A DNA stretch of 64,000 nucleotides from Elusimicrobiota bacterium (lineage in GTDB: Bacteria; Elusimicrobiota; Elusimicrobia; UBA1565; UBA9628). The stretch spans positions 140,185 to 204,184 of the forward strand of contig JACPFR010000005.1 in NCBI GenBank assembly GCA_016182905.1. Direction: 5' to 3'. This document shows positions 32,544 to 41,934 of the stretch, piece by piece. How positions within the stretch are numbered: position 1 is the stretch's first letter; each line of letters begins with the position of its first letter. Under the pieces are notes generated by a model, which saw nothing but the letters and a program-made list of their open reading frames with translations, was not told where the DNA came from and did not search any database. Made by a program: the position numbers and the translations under genes.

Positions 32544-33146
32544 ATGATGCAGGCTCCCTTACAGATCGTCGCGCGAGGCTTCACGCTCAACAGCTGGTGG
32601 CGGGACAAGATGCTGCGAAGGTCGGAGAAGCTGCTGGAGTTCTGCGGCTGGATCACCCATTGCCGCGTCGTCGCCGAGTCGCGGCACAAGCATTCCCACA
32701 AGGACCGGGAGTACGCCGTCCGCATCGACATCTCGATCCCGCGGCGCGTGCTGGTGATCAATCGCGAGGCCGAGCCCACCCTCAACGCGGCCATCGACAT
32801 GGCCTTCGACGCGGCCGAGCGGCGCCTCGAGGAGTCCGTGCGCCTGTCGCGGCATCACGTGAAGACCCACGCGCCGCCCGCCGAGGCGCGCGTCGTCGAG
32901 AAGTATCCGGACGCGGGCTACGGCTTCCTCGAGACCCCGGACGAGCGCCGGATCTATTTCCACCAGAACAGCGTGCTCAAGGGCCTGTTCCGGCGCCTGA
33001 CGCCCGGCAGCCGCGTGCATTTCGTCGAGGAGCAGGGCGACAAGGGGCCCCAGGCTCGGACCGTCTCCGCCGTCAGGCTCGCGCCGCCGCCGGAGCGGCG
33101 CAAGCGGCGCCTCAAGGCGCGGAGCCGGGAGGCGCTTTCCCGTTGA
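32544..33146 (+). CDS. hpf: HPF/RaiA ribosome-associated protein fused to a cold-shock-like domain
   Basis: 200 residues; ATG ATG preceded by AAGGAGG. Residues 1-105 form an HPF/RaiA (sigma-54-modulation) domain: a strand-helix start, LLEFCGWITHCRVVAESRHK, YAVRIDISIPRRVLVINREA, and LNAAIDMAFDAAERRLEESV. Residues about 118-178 form an S1/cold-shock-like OB fold, EARVVEKYPDAGYGFLETPD, RIYFHQNSVL (the F-x-H-x-S of CSDs), GSRVHFVEEQGDKGPQA; a basic tail (RRKRRLKARS) follows. HPF proteins stall or protect ribosomes in stress; the OB domain should add RNA binding. The 3' end overlaps the convergent PAC2 gene by 35 nt. Confidence 0.85.
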   Translation: MMQAPLQIVARGFTLNSWWRDKMLRRSEKLLEFCGWITHCRVVAESRHKHSHKDREYAVRIDISIPRRVLVINREAEPTLNAAIDMAFDAAERRLEESVRLSRHHVKTHAPPAEARVVEKYPDAGYGFLETPDERRIYFHQNSVLKGLFRRLTPGSRVHFVEEQGDKGPQARTVSAVRLAPPPERRKRRLKARSREALSR

Positions 33147-34077
33147 ACAGGGACAGGAAGCGGTCCTCGTACTGGCGGAACACGCCCTGCCGGTCGAGCT
33201 CCGTCTTCAGGGCGAAGGCCTTGGAGCGGTCCTTGGCCGCCTCGGCGAAGAGCGCCTCGATGCGGCCGACGTCCTTCGCCGCCGGGGCCTCGGCCGGCTC
33301 CGAGGGGCCTTCGTCCTCCTTCTCGCCCGCCTCGCCCTCGCCTTCGGCGAGGGACTTCAACGCCTGACGGTAGGCCGCGGTCAGCTGTTCCTGCGTCTGC
33401 CGGCCGTAGCTCTCGAGCTCTTCCAGGTCGAGCTTCATCCCGGCCATCGCGGTGAAGGTGCGCAGCACCGCGGCCGAGGCCGACGGATAGGGGAGCTGGT
33501 ACGCCAGTCCGGGCATCTCTCCCAGGAGACCGACGCCCGGAAGGCCCTGCTCGGCCGCGGCGGCCAGCAGCACGCCGTTGAGCCCCGTGATGCGGCCGTT
33601 GTTCACCACCGCGACCCCTTGGCGGCGAAGGTCGCGCAGGCCCGCCTCGTCGGTCGAGACGCCGTGCACGAGAGAGGTCTGCTTCGGCTCCATGTCGGAC
33701 ACCCACCCGGCGAAGCAGAAGACCCGGGTGACGCCGAGGTCGCGGGCCGCGGCGAGCAGGCGCCGGGACAGCGCGAACTTCCCGGTCGGAGGCTGTGCCT
33801 CTCCGAGGAAGACGACGATGTCCAGGCCCGGCGCGGCGTCCTCGGCCAGGAACAGCCGGCTGCGCGGGAGACGGGCGGGATGGAGCAGGCCGCCTTCCAC
33901 CTCCGCTTCCTCCACCTCGAAGAGCTCGTGCGCGTCGAACTCTCCGATCTGCCGCATCTTGAGCTTCGACAGGAGATAGACGACCGCCGTGACGGCCACG
34001 GTGCCCATGCCGGGCCACGCCGTCACCAGCCAGCGGTCCTTGCCCACGAGCTTCTTCCCGTTAGTCGCGCGCTCCAT
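33112..34077 (-). CDS. PAC2-family protein
   Basis: 321 residues from the ATG at 34077, the base after the predicted start of a sigma-54-type promoter; an upstream in-frame ATG at 34146 would precede the promoter. PAC2 (proteasome assembly chaperone-like) fold: WLVTAWPGMGTVAVTAVVYL, ELFEVEEAEVEGGLLHPARL, DIVVFLGEAQPPTGKFALSR, VTRVFCFAGWVSDMEP, VVNNGRITGLNGVLLAAAAE and GLLGEMPGLAYQLPYPSAS. The C-terminal 100 residues are helical and acidic (EGEAGEKEDEGPSEPAEAP). Bacterial members have no firmly known function; ATP-grasp partners occur elsewhere but not here. Divergent from the EAL gene. Confidence 0.8.
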   Translation of the reverse strand: MERATNGKKLVGKDRWLVTAWPGMGTVAVTAVVYLLSKLKMRQIGEFDAHELFEVEEAEVEGGLLHPARLPRSRLFLAEDAAPGLDIVVFLGEAQPPTGKFALSRRLLAAARDLGVTRVFCFAGWVSDMEPKQTSLVHGVSTDEAGLRDLRRQGVAVVNNGRITGLNGVLLAAAAEQGLPGVGLLGEMPGLAYQLPYPSASAAVLRTFTAMAGMKLDLEELESYGRQTQEQLTAAYRQALKSLAEGEGEAGEKEDEGPSEPAEAPAAKDVGRIEALFAEAAKDRSKAFALKTELDRQGVFRQYEDRFLSLFNGKAPPGSAP

Positions 34078-34089
34078 GACCTTCGCGGA

Positions 34090-34104
34090 GCAACGATAAG
34101 GCCG
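34090..34104 (-). promoter_or_regulatory. Sigma-54-type promoter of the PAC2 gene
   Basis: Minus strand CGGCCTTATCGTTGC with GG-N10-GC. Predicted start 34078, immediately before the ATG at 34077. TATCGT at 34098-34093 inside it could also serve as a -10. Confidence 0.5.
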
Positions 34105-34116
34105 TTCGATCCTCTC

Positions 34117-34131
34117 CGGCCGACGCGTTGC
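34117..34131 (+). promoter_or_regulatory. Sigma-54-type promoter of the EAL gene
   Basis: CGGCCGACGCGTTGC with GG-N10-GC. Predicted start 34143, two bases before the ATG at 34145. Together with the leftward element it forms an interrupted inverted repeat (GCAACG-4-GGCCG-12-CGGCC-4-CGTTGC). Confidence 0.5.
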
Positions 34132-34144
34132 GTCCTCTCGGGAC

Positions 34145-35293
34145 ATGGGCGTACACCTGCTGTACTTCCGCTACGCCGGGGCCGAGCGCTTCGGCTTGAT
34201 CCACGGAGGGAAGGTCGCGCGCTTCGCGCTCGCGGACGTGGCGCGCCGCTTCGCCGCGGCGGCGCGCTCGCTGCTGCGCCAGCACGCGGTCCTGTCTCCG
34301 CTGGAGTCGCCTCGGCCGGGGGTCTGGGCGATCGCCTTCGAGTTGAAGCCCCTCGAGATCGAGGCGGACGAGCGGGAACAGCTGGAGTCGATCGCCGCCG
34401 CCGGCCGGGTGCTCGCGGTCGAGGCGCTGGCCGACGAGCTGGGCTCGGCCGTCGCGCTTCACGCCGGGCTCGAGGTCGGGACCGTCCCCGTCGAGAAGGA
34501 AGACTCCCGGGACCGGCGGACCGCGAAGCTGCTGGCCCGCCTTCGCCGCGCGGGGCCCGCGCGGGCCGGCGCCTCGACGGGGGAGCGCGCGCTCGTGCTC
34601 GGGATCGTGCGCGGTCCTCTGACGATCTACCGGCAGAGGATCGTCTCGCTCGCCAGCGGCGAGACCGCGGCGTACGAGGCGCTCCTTCGGGGGCCGCCCG
34701 GCGGGTCGCTGCGCCGTCCCGAGCTGCTGCTCGCGGAGGCCGCCCGCTTCGGACGACTCGAGGAGCTGGAGCTCGCCGCCCTCGACGCGGCGCTCGCGGC
34801 GGCGCGGCGCCTGCCGTTCCCGCTGCGGCTCGCGGTGAACCTGTCCCCGGGCCTGTTCGGGGGGCCCGCGCTGCGGCGGATCGCGGACGAGCCGGACCTG
34901 CCTGGGCGCCTCATCTTCGAGATCACGGAGCATCTCCCGATACCGTCTCCCGGGCGGCTGAACCGGGCCTTGAGGCTTCTCCGCGGGCGCGGGGCGCAGA
35001 TCGCCCTCGACGACGCCGGCTGCGGCTACCTGAACATGGAGCTCGTTCGGGCGCTCCGGCCGGACATCGTCAAGCTGTGCATCACCCTCACGCGCCGGCT
35101 CGGGAAGGCCCCCGGCACCGTCCCCCTGGTGCGGCGGACCGTCGCCGCGCTCGGGGCGGCCGGGGCCCTGGCCCTCGCCGAGGGCGTCGAGACCGCCGAG
35201 CAGGCCCGTCTGGCGCTCGAGTGCGGCTGCGACCTGGCTCAGGGGTGGTATTTCGGCCGGCCCCGGCCGGCCTTCACGGCGCCGAGAAGATAA
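34145..35293 (+). CDS. EAL-domain cyclic-di-GMP phosphodiesterase
   Basis: 382 residues. Residues 1-150 are an unrecognised N-terminal region (YFRYAGAERFGLIHGGKVAR). The EAL domain spans about 158-380 and keeps the catalytic set in order: YEALLRG (EAL motif), AVNLSP (Asn), FEITEHL (Glu), ALDDAGCGYLNMEL (the D-D pair; D-D-F-G-T-G-Y in the family), PDIVKLC (Lys), AEGVETAEQ (Glu) and AQGWYFGRP (Gln). Hydrolysis of c-di-GMP to pGpG is therefore likely. It could oppose activation of the NfrB (MshEN) and PilZ-GT2 synthases at 12-16 kb. No GGDEF partner in the window. Predicted near-leaderless. Confidence 0.87.
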   Translation: MGVHLLYFRYAGAERFGLIHGGKVARFALADVARRFAAAARSLLRQHAVLSPLESPRPGVWAIAFELKPLEIEADEREQLESIAAAGRVLAVEALADELGSAVALHAGLEVGTVPVEKEDSRDRRTAKLLARLRRAGPARAGASTGERALVLGIVRGPLTIYRQRIVSLASGETAAYEALLRGPPGGSLRRPELLLAEAARFGRLEELELAALDAALAAARRLPFPLRLAVNLSPGLFGGPALRRIADEPDLPGRLIFEITEHLPIPSPGRLNRALRLLRGRGAQIALDDAGCGYLNMELVRALRPDIVKLCITLTRRLGKAPGTVPLVRRTVAALGAAGALALAEGVETAEQARLALECGCDLAQGWYFGRPRPAFTAPRR

Positions 35294-35295
35294 TG

Positions 35296-35338
35296 TCACC
35301 CCGCCTCCGTGGCGCCGCGCCCGCGCGTTTTCTACAGT
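35296..35338 (+). promoter_or_regulatory. Promoter of the hsp20 gene (TNAC/ATGG class)
   Basis: TCAC (35296-35299), CCCGCCTCC, GTGG (35309-35312), 20 nt, TACAGT (35333-35338). TCACCCCGCCTCC is identical to the promoter at 14965. Confidence 0.55.
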
Positions 35339-35375
35339 GCGCGTAGTAAAAACGATCAGCGGGAGGAACGACGAC

Positions 35376-35876
35376 ATGGCCGACAAGCACGTGACGGTGA
35401 TGGAGAAGGAGGCGGGGCGAGAGCTCGAGAGGTACGATCCGTTCCAGGCGCTGGACCCGTTCCGGGAATTCCGCCTGCGGCCGTTCGGGGGGCTTTTCGA
35501 GGACGTGTTCGCGCCGCTGCGCGCCGACGTCCCCTCCATCCCCGCGGCCTGGATGCCTCGCGCGGACGTCCGCGAGACGGAGAAGGAGTACGTCATCGAC
35601 CTCTCCTTGCCGGGGATCCGCAAGGAGGACGTGAAGGTCGAGGTCAAGGACGACGTCCTGACCGTGAGCGGCGAGCGCAGGACCGAGAAGGAGGAGAAGG
35701 GCAAGAGCTGGCTCCGCCGCGAATCCTCCTACGGCTCCTTCCTGCGCAGCTTCACCTTGCCCGAGGGACTGCACAGCGAGGACATCAAGGCGAACTACAA
35801 GGACGGCGTGCTGACCTTGTCGATGCGCAAGCCCGCGCAGGTCAAGAGCCGCGGCGTCAGCATCAAGGTCGACTGA
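35376..35876 (+). CDS. Hsp20/alpha-crystallin family small heat-shock protein
   Basis: 166 residues; ATG at 35376 with GGGAGG upstream. N-terminal region DPFREFRLRPFGGLFEDVFA, then the alpha-crystallin domain (about 58-150): RADVRETEKEYVIDLSLPGI, KEDVKVEVKDDVLTVSGERR, SYGSFLRSFTLPEGLHSEDI and the conserved A-x-x-x-G-V-L-T-L (ANYKDGVLTLSMRKP). ATP-independent holdase for unfolding proteins. The sequence is full length with a short C-terminal extension lacking a clear I-x-I motif (VSIKV). It sits in a stress island with FtsH, HPF and ClpB. Confidence 0.92.
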   Translation: MADKHVTVMEKEAGRELERYDPFQALDPFREFRLRPFGGLFEDVFAPLRADVPSIPAAWMPRADVRETEKEYVIDLSLPGIRKEDVKVEVKDDVLTVSGERRTEKEEKGKSWLRRESSYGSFLRSFTLPEGLHSEDIKANYKDGVLTLSMRKPAQVKSRGVSIKVD

Positions 35877-35913
35877 GGCCGGGCCGGGGGGACGCCGGGC
35901 CGGAGGTGGGATC

Positions 35914-36689
35914 TTGGAGAACGGGACTGTCCGCCTGGAGCGGGCGGAGGCGGCGCGCATCCGCCGGGTCGCGCGCGAGCGCCTCCCGGAGGGCCTGCCG
36001 CTTCTGCTCCTCCGTCAGGCGTGGGCGGAGCTCGTCGTCACGATCGGAGGCCGCCTCCGGTTCCGCGAAGGCGTGAACACGCGCGCCGTCCGGGCGTACT
36101 GCGCCATGACCGTGGCGGAGTTCGAGGGGGTCAACGCGCGCCAGAGATGGGCGAACTGGAGGGTCATCCCGCGCAACCTTCACGGCCGCCTCCCCGGCCG
36201 CTCGTGCCGCGCCGTGGACCTGTGCGCGGGCGTCGGCGATTCGGCCGAGGTCCTGGCCTATTGGCTGCCCGAGGGCTCGGAGATCCTGGGGCTCGAGTAC
36301 AACCCCGAGTTCGTCCGCCGAGCCCGGAGCCGGGTCTACCGCGACGCCGCGGGCCGCCCCGTCAAGACCGCCTTCCGCGCCCAGTCGGTCCTCGAGACCT
36401 TCCGCGACGCCGCGGGGGCGCGCGTCCCGGGGGGGAGCGTGGACCTGGTCAACTGCTGCGGGGCCCTCGCGCTGAACTTCAACGAGAGCGAGATCGACGC
36501 GCTCGCGGCGGAGATCGCCCGCGTGCTGCGCCCGGACGGCCTCGCCGCGATCGACGCGCCCGCCTCCGGCGAGGGCAAGGAGCGGATGATCCGCCTCTTC
36601 GCCCGGAGCCGTTTCGAGGCGCTGGGCAGCGTCCAAAGCTGCCTCTTCGACCGCTTCGCGCAGATATGCTTCCGCCGGGGAGGCCGGCC

Positions 36690-36693
<4 letters not shown>
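35914..36693 (+). CDS. Class I SAM-dependent methyltransferase
   Basis: 259 residues from a TTG with GGAGG seven bases upstream. An N-terminal helical segment (about 1-90) leads to the Rossmann-type fold: AVDLCAGVGDSAEVLAYWLP (motif I, D-x-C-x-G-x-G), ILGLEYNPEFVRRARSR (acidic strand 2), VDLVNCCGALALNFN (motif II) and IARVLRPDGLAAID. Its methyl acceptor cannot be read from the sequence. ATGA overlap with ftsH suggests joint expression with the protease. Confidence 0.78.
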
Positions 36694-38546
<1,853 letters not shown>

Positions 38547-38553
38547 GCGCCCG

Positions 38554-38910
38554 CTATTTCTTCACGGCGCGGCGCAGGCGGAGGACGTCGATCGCCTCCT
38601 TGCCCTTGACCGAGTACTCGTAAGCGAGGGAGACCTCGTCGCCGATGCTGAGGTCGGCCAGGGCGATGGTCTTTCCCTCGATGGAATCGATCCGCGCCCT
38701 CTTCGCCGCGAAGGCGCGCACCTTCCCGTCGACGCACTTGACACGCAGCCTGCCCCTCGACGCGTCCACCGCCACGACGGTCCCGCTGTCGTACCAGGAC
38801 GCGCTCGCGAGCTTCACCTGGGTCTTCTGCTGAGAAGGCCGCGCCGTCTGCGCCCATGCCGCGCCGCCCGCCAGGACGATCGACAACGCCAATGCCGCTG
38901 GAATGATCAT
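38554..38910 (-). CDS. Small exported protein
   Basis: 118 residues from the ATG at 38910 (GGAGG upstream). Signal peptide MIIPAALALSIVLAGGAAWA with cleavage before QTARPSQQ. The mature part is a small beta-barrel-like domain: ASWYDSGTVVAVDASRGRLR, VKCVDGKVRAFAAKRARIDS, TIALADLSIGDEVSLAYEYS, VKGKEAIDVLRLRRA. This resembles DUF5666-type or OB-like periplasmic proteins. Function unknown. Convergent with ftsH, 7 nt apart. Confidence 0.65.
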   Translation of the reverse strand: MIIPAALALSIVLAGGAAWAQTARPSQQKTQVKLASASWYDSGTVVAVDASRGRLRVKCVDGKVRAFAAKRARIDSIEGKTIALADLSIGDEVSLAYEYSVKGKEAIDVLRLRRAVKK

Positions 38911-38944
38911 GGGACCTCCGAAGACGCCGACCAGCTTCACCCGC

Positions 38945-38987
38945 AGTGTAGCGCCTTTGCGGGGACGAGCCCATGGAGCGGCGGTCA
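38945..38987 (-). promoter_or_regulatory. Promoter of the small exported protein gene (TNAC/ATGG class)
   Basis: Minus strand TGAC (38987-38984), 9 nt (CGCCGCTCC), ATGG (38974-38971), 20 nt, TACACT (38950-38945). Confidence 0.55.
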
Positions 38988-39026
38988 CTCTATTTCGACG
39001 AAGAGGCGACGTCCTCTCCAAAAAAA

Positions 39027-39113
39027 TGAACCACCAAGGCACGAAGACACAAAGAACGACGAGTAGAAGGTCGTTTCATCCATTTTCTTCGTGTCTTGGT
39101 GTCTTTGTGGTTG
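39027..39113. repeat. Imperfect palindromic element, copy 1
   Basis: Outer arms resembling AACCACCAAGGCACGAAGAC and its complement CTTGGTGTCTTTGTGGTT (several mismatches) enclose an inner stem AACGAC - 9 nt - GTCGTT. Base composition is clearly more AT-rich than its surroundings. A related element lies at 59062-59180. From memory, similar AACCACAAAGACACGAAG palindromes are scattered in many uncultivated bacterial genomes; they look like MITE-type repeats without coding capacity. Confidence 0.65.
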
Positions 39114-39155
39114 AATATTTTCTTGCGAAATCTCTTAAAGTGACCGGCATTGGCG

Positions 39156-39932
39156 CTAGTCGCCGCCGCCGACGTCGACGAGCTCGGGAAGCGCCGCGTC
39201 ACGCCCGGCCGCGAGCCGCGCCTGAAGCCAGTCGCACGCCGCGGCGACGACCGCCGGGCGGTCGTTCTCGAACTCGTGGCCCTCCCCGGGAAGCTCGAGG
39301 AGCTCCTTCGGCCGGCCGGCCAGCGCCCACAGACGCCGCGCGGACGCCGGCGGCACCATGCGGTCCTGCAGGCCCTGCATCACGAGCAGCGGGGTCGGCG
39401 CGATGTCGCGGAGATAGATGTCCGGGCGTTCGTGACGGGCGATGCCGGCGTACTCCCGCCAGACCTCGCCGAAGTCGGGGATGTTGAGCACCTTCCCGTT
39501 CCGGCGGAGATAGGCGGCGTCGGCGGGCTCGTCCAGCCGCGGCAGGGCCGGGGCCATCACGACCGCGGCCGCCAGCCTCGTCTCCGCCGCCAGCTTCAGC
39601 GCGACCCAGCCTCCGATGCTGACGCCGAGCACCGCGACGCGCCCGGCGTCCACGTGATGGTACCGCGACAGGAGCCTGAGGGACGCCCGGGCGTCGTCGA
39701 GGAGACCGCGGAGGCTGTAGCGGCCGCCGCTGCCCCAGCAGCCCCGGAAGTGCGGCGTGAAGGCGGTCATGCCGCGGCGGCACAGCTCGGCGGCGACGTC
39801 GTCGTTCTTCTGGAGGCCGGGGAAGCCGTGCAGGAGGAGCACGGCGGGCGACTTCTCGGCTCGCGGGGACAGACGCAGCCCGCCCACCCGCCACTCGTGT
39901 CCGACGCGGAACTTCACCGCTCGAATCTCCAT
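39156..39932 (-). CDS. Alpha/beta hydrolase (dienelactone-hydrolase/peptidase S9-like)
   Basis: 258 residues; GGAGG upstream of the ATG. Oxyanion region LLLHGFPGLQKNDDVAAEL, nucleophile elbow LGVSIGGWVALKLA (Ser about 105), acid in MQGLQDRMVPP and the final His in LPGEGHEFEND, so the catalytic triad is complete. No signal peptide. Substrate unknown; the pattern fits carboxylesterase/acylaminoacyl-peptidase-like enzymes. Upstream on its strand lies a sigma-54-like element with TAG instead of TGG (39983-39969), shared with the divergent phosphoribosyltransferase gene region. Confidence 0.82.
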   Translation of the reverse strand: MEIRAVKFRVGHEWRVGGLRLSPRAEKSPAVLLLHGFPGLQKNDDVAAELCRRGMTAFTPHFRGCWGSGGRYSLRGLLDDARASLRLLSRYHHVDAGRVAVLGVSIGGWVALKLAAETRLAAAVVMAPALPRLDEPADAAYLRRNGKVLNIPDFGEVWREYAGIARHERPDIYLRDIAPTPLLVMQGLQDRMVPPASARRLWALAGRPKELLELPGEGHEFENDRPAVVAAACDWLQARLAAGRDAALPELVDVGGGD

Positions 39933-39964
39933 AGTCGCTCCTCCCGGGCCGGACGCGGCTTCAT

Positions 39965-40010
39965 GGACGCAACGCTTCGGCTACGGGAGCAAGGCCCGTT
40001 TGTTGCGTCC
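39965..40010. repeat. Inverted repeat in divergent promoter region
   Basis: GGACGCAAC (39965-39973) and GTTGCGTCC (40002-40010) pair perfectly; an inner ACGGG/CCCGT pair (39983-39987, 39995-39999) could extend the structure. The right arm carries the -12 part of the sigma-54-like element at 39992-40006. Confidence 0.55.
39992..40006 (+). promoter_or_regulatory. Sigma-54-type promoter of the phosphoribosyltransferase operon
   Basis: AGGCCCGTTTGTTGC with GG-N10-GC; predicted start 40018, ATG at 40040. Confidence 0.45.
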
Positions 40011-40039
40011 GAAGACGACGGCGGGGGCACGGAGGAACC

Positions 40040-40687
40040 ATGTTCCACGATCGGCATGACGCGGCGGTCCGTCTGGCTCGCGAGCTCCGGCGCTTCAAGG
40101 GGCGCGCCGACGCGCTGGTCCTGGCCGTCCCCCGCGGGGGGCTGCCGATCGGAGCCGTCCTTTCCGCCGAGCTGGGCCTGCCGCTCGACGTGATCCTGAC
40201 CAAGAAGATCGGCCACCCCTACAATCCGGAGTTCGCGATCGGGGCGGTGAGCCTGACCGGCGAGACCTACGACGAGGAGCTCGTCCGGCGCGAGGGGATC
40301 CGCGCGGAGTGGCTCGCCGGCGAGATCGCGCGCGTCCGCGGGACGCTGCGCGAGCGCTACCGCCTGTACCACGGGTCCGCCGAGCCCCTGAGCGTCGCGG
40401 GGAAGACCGTGATCCTGACCGACGACGGGGCCGCGACGGGTCGGACTTTGATCGTCGCCGTCGACCTGCTCCGGGGCGCGGGCGCCGCGAAGGTCGTCGT
40501 CGCGATCCCGGTCGCCCCGCCCGACGCCGTCGAGCTGCTGGAGGCCGCGGCCGACGAGGTGGTCTGCCTCGAGGAGCCGCCGGGCTTCATGGCGATCGGC
40601 GAGCACTACGCGGACTTCTCCCAGGTCTCGGACGAGCAGGCGGTCGCGTGCCTGAAGACGGCGGGGGCGGCGGGGACGCGGCCGTGA
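40040..40687 (+). CDS. Phosphoribosyltransferase-domain protein
   Basis: 215 residues. VLAVPRGGLPIGAVLSAELG and LDVILTKKIGHPYNPEFAIG at the N terminus and the PRPP-binding loop TVILTDDGAATGRTLIVAVD (about 128-147) identify the COG1926-type family of stand-alone PRTases that are often found in stress clusters with UspA or alpha/beta hydrolases. Catalytic acidic pair D-D before G-A-A-T-G is kept. Substrate not known. TGATG overlap with the membrane-anchored Hsp20-like gene that follows. Confidence 0.85.
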   Translation: MFHDRHDAAVRLARELRRFKGRADALVLAVPRGGLPIGAVLSAELGLPLDVILTKKIGHPYNPEFAIGAVSLTGETYDEELVRREGIRAEWLAGEIARVRGTLRERYRLYHGSAEPLSVAGKTVILTDDGAATGRTLIVAVDLLRGAGAAKVVVAIPVAPPDAVELLEAAADEVVCLEEPPGFMAIGEHYADFSQVSDEQAVACLKTAGAAGTRP

Positions 40688-41085
40688 TGACCGGCGCCGC
40701 GAAGTTCGCCATGGCCGCGTTCAGCGCGGCGTTCCTCGCCGAGGGCTACTGGCTCGGCGCGCGCAGCGCCCGCTGGACGCCCGTGCCGGCCGCGGCGGAG
40801 GTCCGCGCGGCCGCGGGCATCCGCTCCATGCTCACCGCCACGGACAGCGAGATCATCGTGGCCGTCAGCATCCCCGGCCTCCTGGGCGACTCGCTGAGCG
40901 TCGCGGTCGCGGGCTCCTTGGTGACGATCAGCTGCATCGCCGAGCGCCCGCACGAGACGCGCCGCTACGAGATGATCATGCCCCTTCCCGCGAACGCCGA
41001 CGCCGCGCGGCACCGGCTCGTGCGCGAGGGCGAGGCGTTCAAGCTCATCTTCGAGAAGCTAGACCGCCGGCCGATGAATTTTTGA
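40687..41085 (+). CDS. Membrane-anchored Hsp20-like protein
   Basis: 132 residues. One N-terminal hydrophobic segment (KFAMAAFSAAFLAEGYWLGA) followed by a short alpha-crystallin-like beta-sandwich (about 50-132): TATDSEIIVAVSIPGLLGDS, LSVAVAGSLVTISCIAERPH, RRYEMIMPLPANADAARHRL and GEAFKLIFEKL. The order strand-loop-P-G, then S-L-V-T-I, matches Hsp20 proteins, but the A-x-x-x-G-x-L motif is loose. Start overlaps the PRTase stop; the 3' end overlaps the convergent UspA gene by 27 nt. Confidence 0.65.
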   Translation: MTGAAKFAMAAFSAAFLAEGYWLGARSARWTPVPAAAEVRAAAGIRSMLTATDSEIIVAVSIPGLLGDSLSVAVAGSLVTISCIAERPHETRRYEMIMPLPANADAARHRLVREGEAFKLIFEKLDRRPMNF

Positions 41086-41934
41086 CGGCCGTCCCGAGGG
41101 CACGGCGAGCACCGGTATGCGCGAGTGGCGCATGGTCCGCTCGACCGCCGAGCCGAGGACCGCGTCCGAGGAGAACGGGCGGCGGTGCGCGGAGAGCACG
41201 ACGAGTCCGTAGCGGCCCGAGTCGGCTTCCCTGACGATGTGCGCGCGGGCGTCCCCGACCCTGACGCGCAGGCTCCAGCGGCCGCGGCGCGCCGGGCCGA
41301 GGAGGCTCTCGAGCCGCCGGCCCAGGCCGGGGGCCTCGGCCAGGACGGAGCTCCCCTTCGGCACGACCCTCAGGACGCGCAGCTCCGCGTCCAGGCCGCG
41401 CGCCAGCGCCGCGGCGTAGCGCAGGGCGCGCGTCGCGTGGGGAAGGCCGTTCCACGGGGCGAGCACGCGGGTCACCCGGAGCGGGGACTTGGAGGCGTGG
41501 ACCGTGAGCACGGGGACGGACGAGGCCCGCACGACGGCCTCGGCGACCGAGCCGAGCAGGAACCGGTCGATCCCCGCGTAGCCGTGCGTGCCGAGGACGA
41601 GCAGGTCCGCCGCGGCCGCGGCCCTCTCGAGCGCCGCTCCGATCGGCCAGCCGTGCAGGGTGCGCACGGTCAGCCGCTCGGGGGGGAAGCCCGACGCCGC
41701 GTCGCGCAGGCGCCGCTCGAGGCGGCGCTCATCCTCGGCGCTCGGCTCGGGGAGAGGGACCGGCAGGGACCCGGGGCCGATCACGGCCGCGGCGAGAGCC
41801 GGCGCCTGCACGCGGACGAGCTTGAGCGCCGAGCCCCAGCGCCGGGCCAGGGCCTTGGCGGCGTCGAGCGCCGCCAGGGACGGAGCGGAGAGATCGACCG
41901 CGACGACGATGCGCTTGGGCGGGAAGCCTTTCAT
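41059..41934 (-). CDS. Tandem universal stress protein (UspA family)
   Basis: 291 residues, two Usp domains. First (about 1-150): KRIVVAVDLSAPSLAALDAA and the ATP-binding pattern LVLGTHGYAGIDRFLLGSVA, EAVVRASSVPVLTVHA (G-2x-G-9x-G-S). Second (about 155-285): VTRVLAPWNGLPHATRALRY and LVVLSAHRRPFSSDAVLGSA, VERTMRHSRIPVLAVPSG, where the ATP-binding glycines are less well kept. Usp proteins act in stress resistance by unknown means. Its 5' end is overlapped for 206 nt, same strand, by the 3' extension of polX. Confidence 0.85.
   Translation of the reverse strand: MKGFPPKRIVVAVDLSAPSLAALDAAKALARRWGSALKLVRVQAPALAAAVIGPGSLPVPLPEPSAEDERRLERRLRDAASGFPPERLTVRTLHGWPIGAALERAAAAADLLVLGTHGYAGIDRFLLGSVAEAVVRASSVPVLTVHASKSPLRVTRVLAPWNGLPHATRALRYAAALARGLDAELRVLRVVPKGSSVLAEAPGLGRRLESLLGPARRGRWSLRVRVGDARAHIVREADSGRYGLVVLSAHRRPFSSDAVLGSAVERTMRHSRIPVLAVPSGRPSKIHRPAV

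Noticed and set aside
36021-36689. A frame in the ftsH register continuing upstream across the methyltransferase gene
   Set aside because: It is Arg/Pro-rich without motifs; the methyltransferase frame is clearly coding and ftsH starts with its usual membrane helix at 36690.
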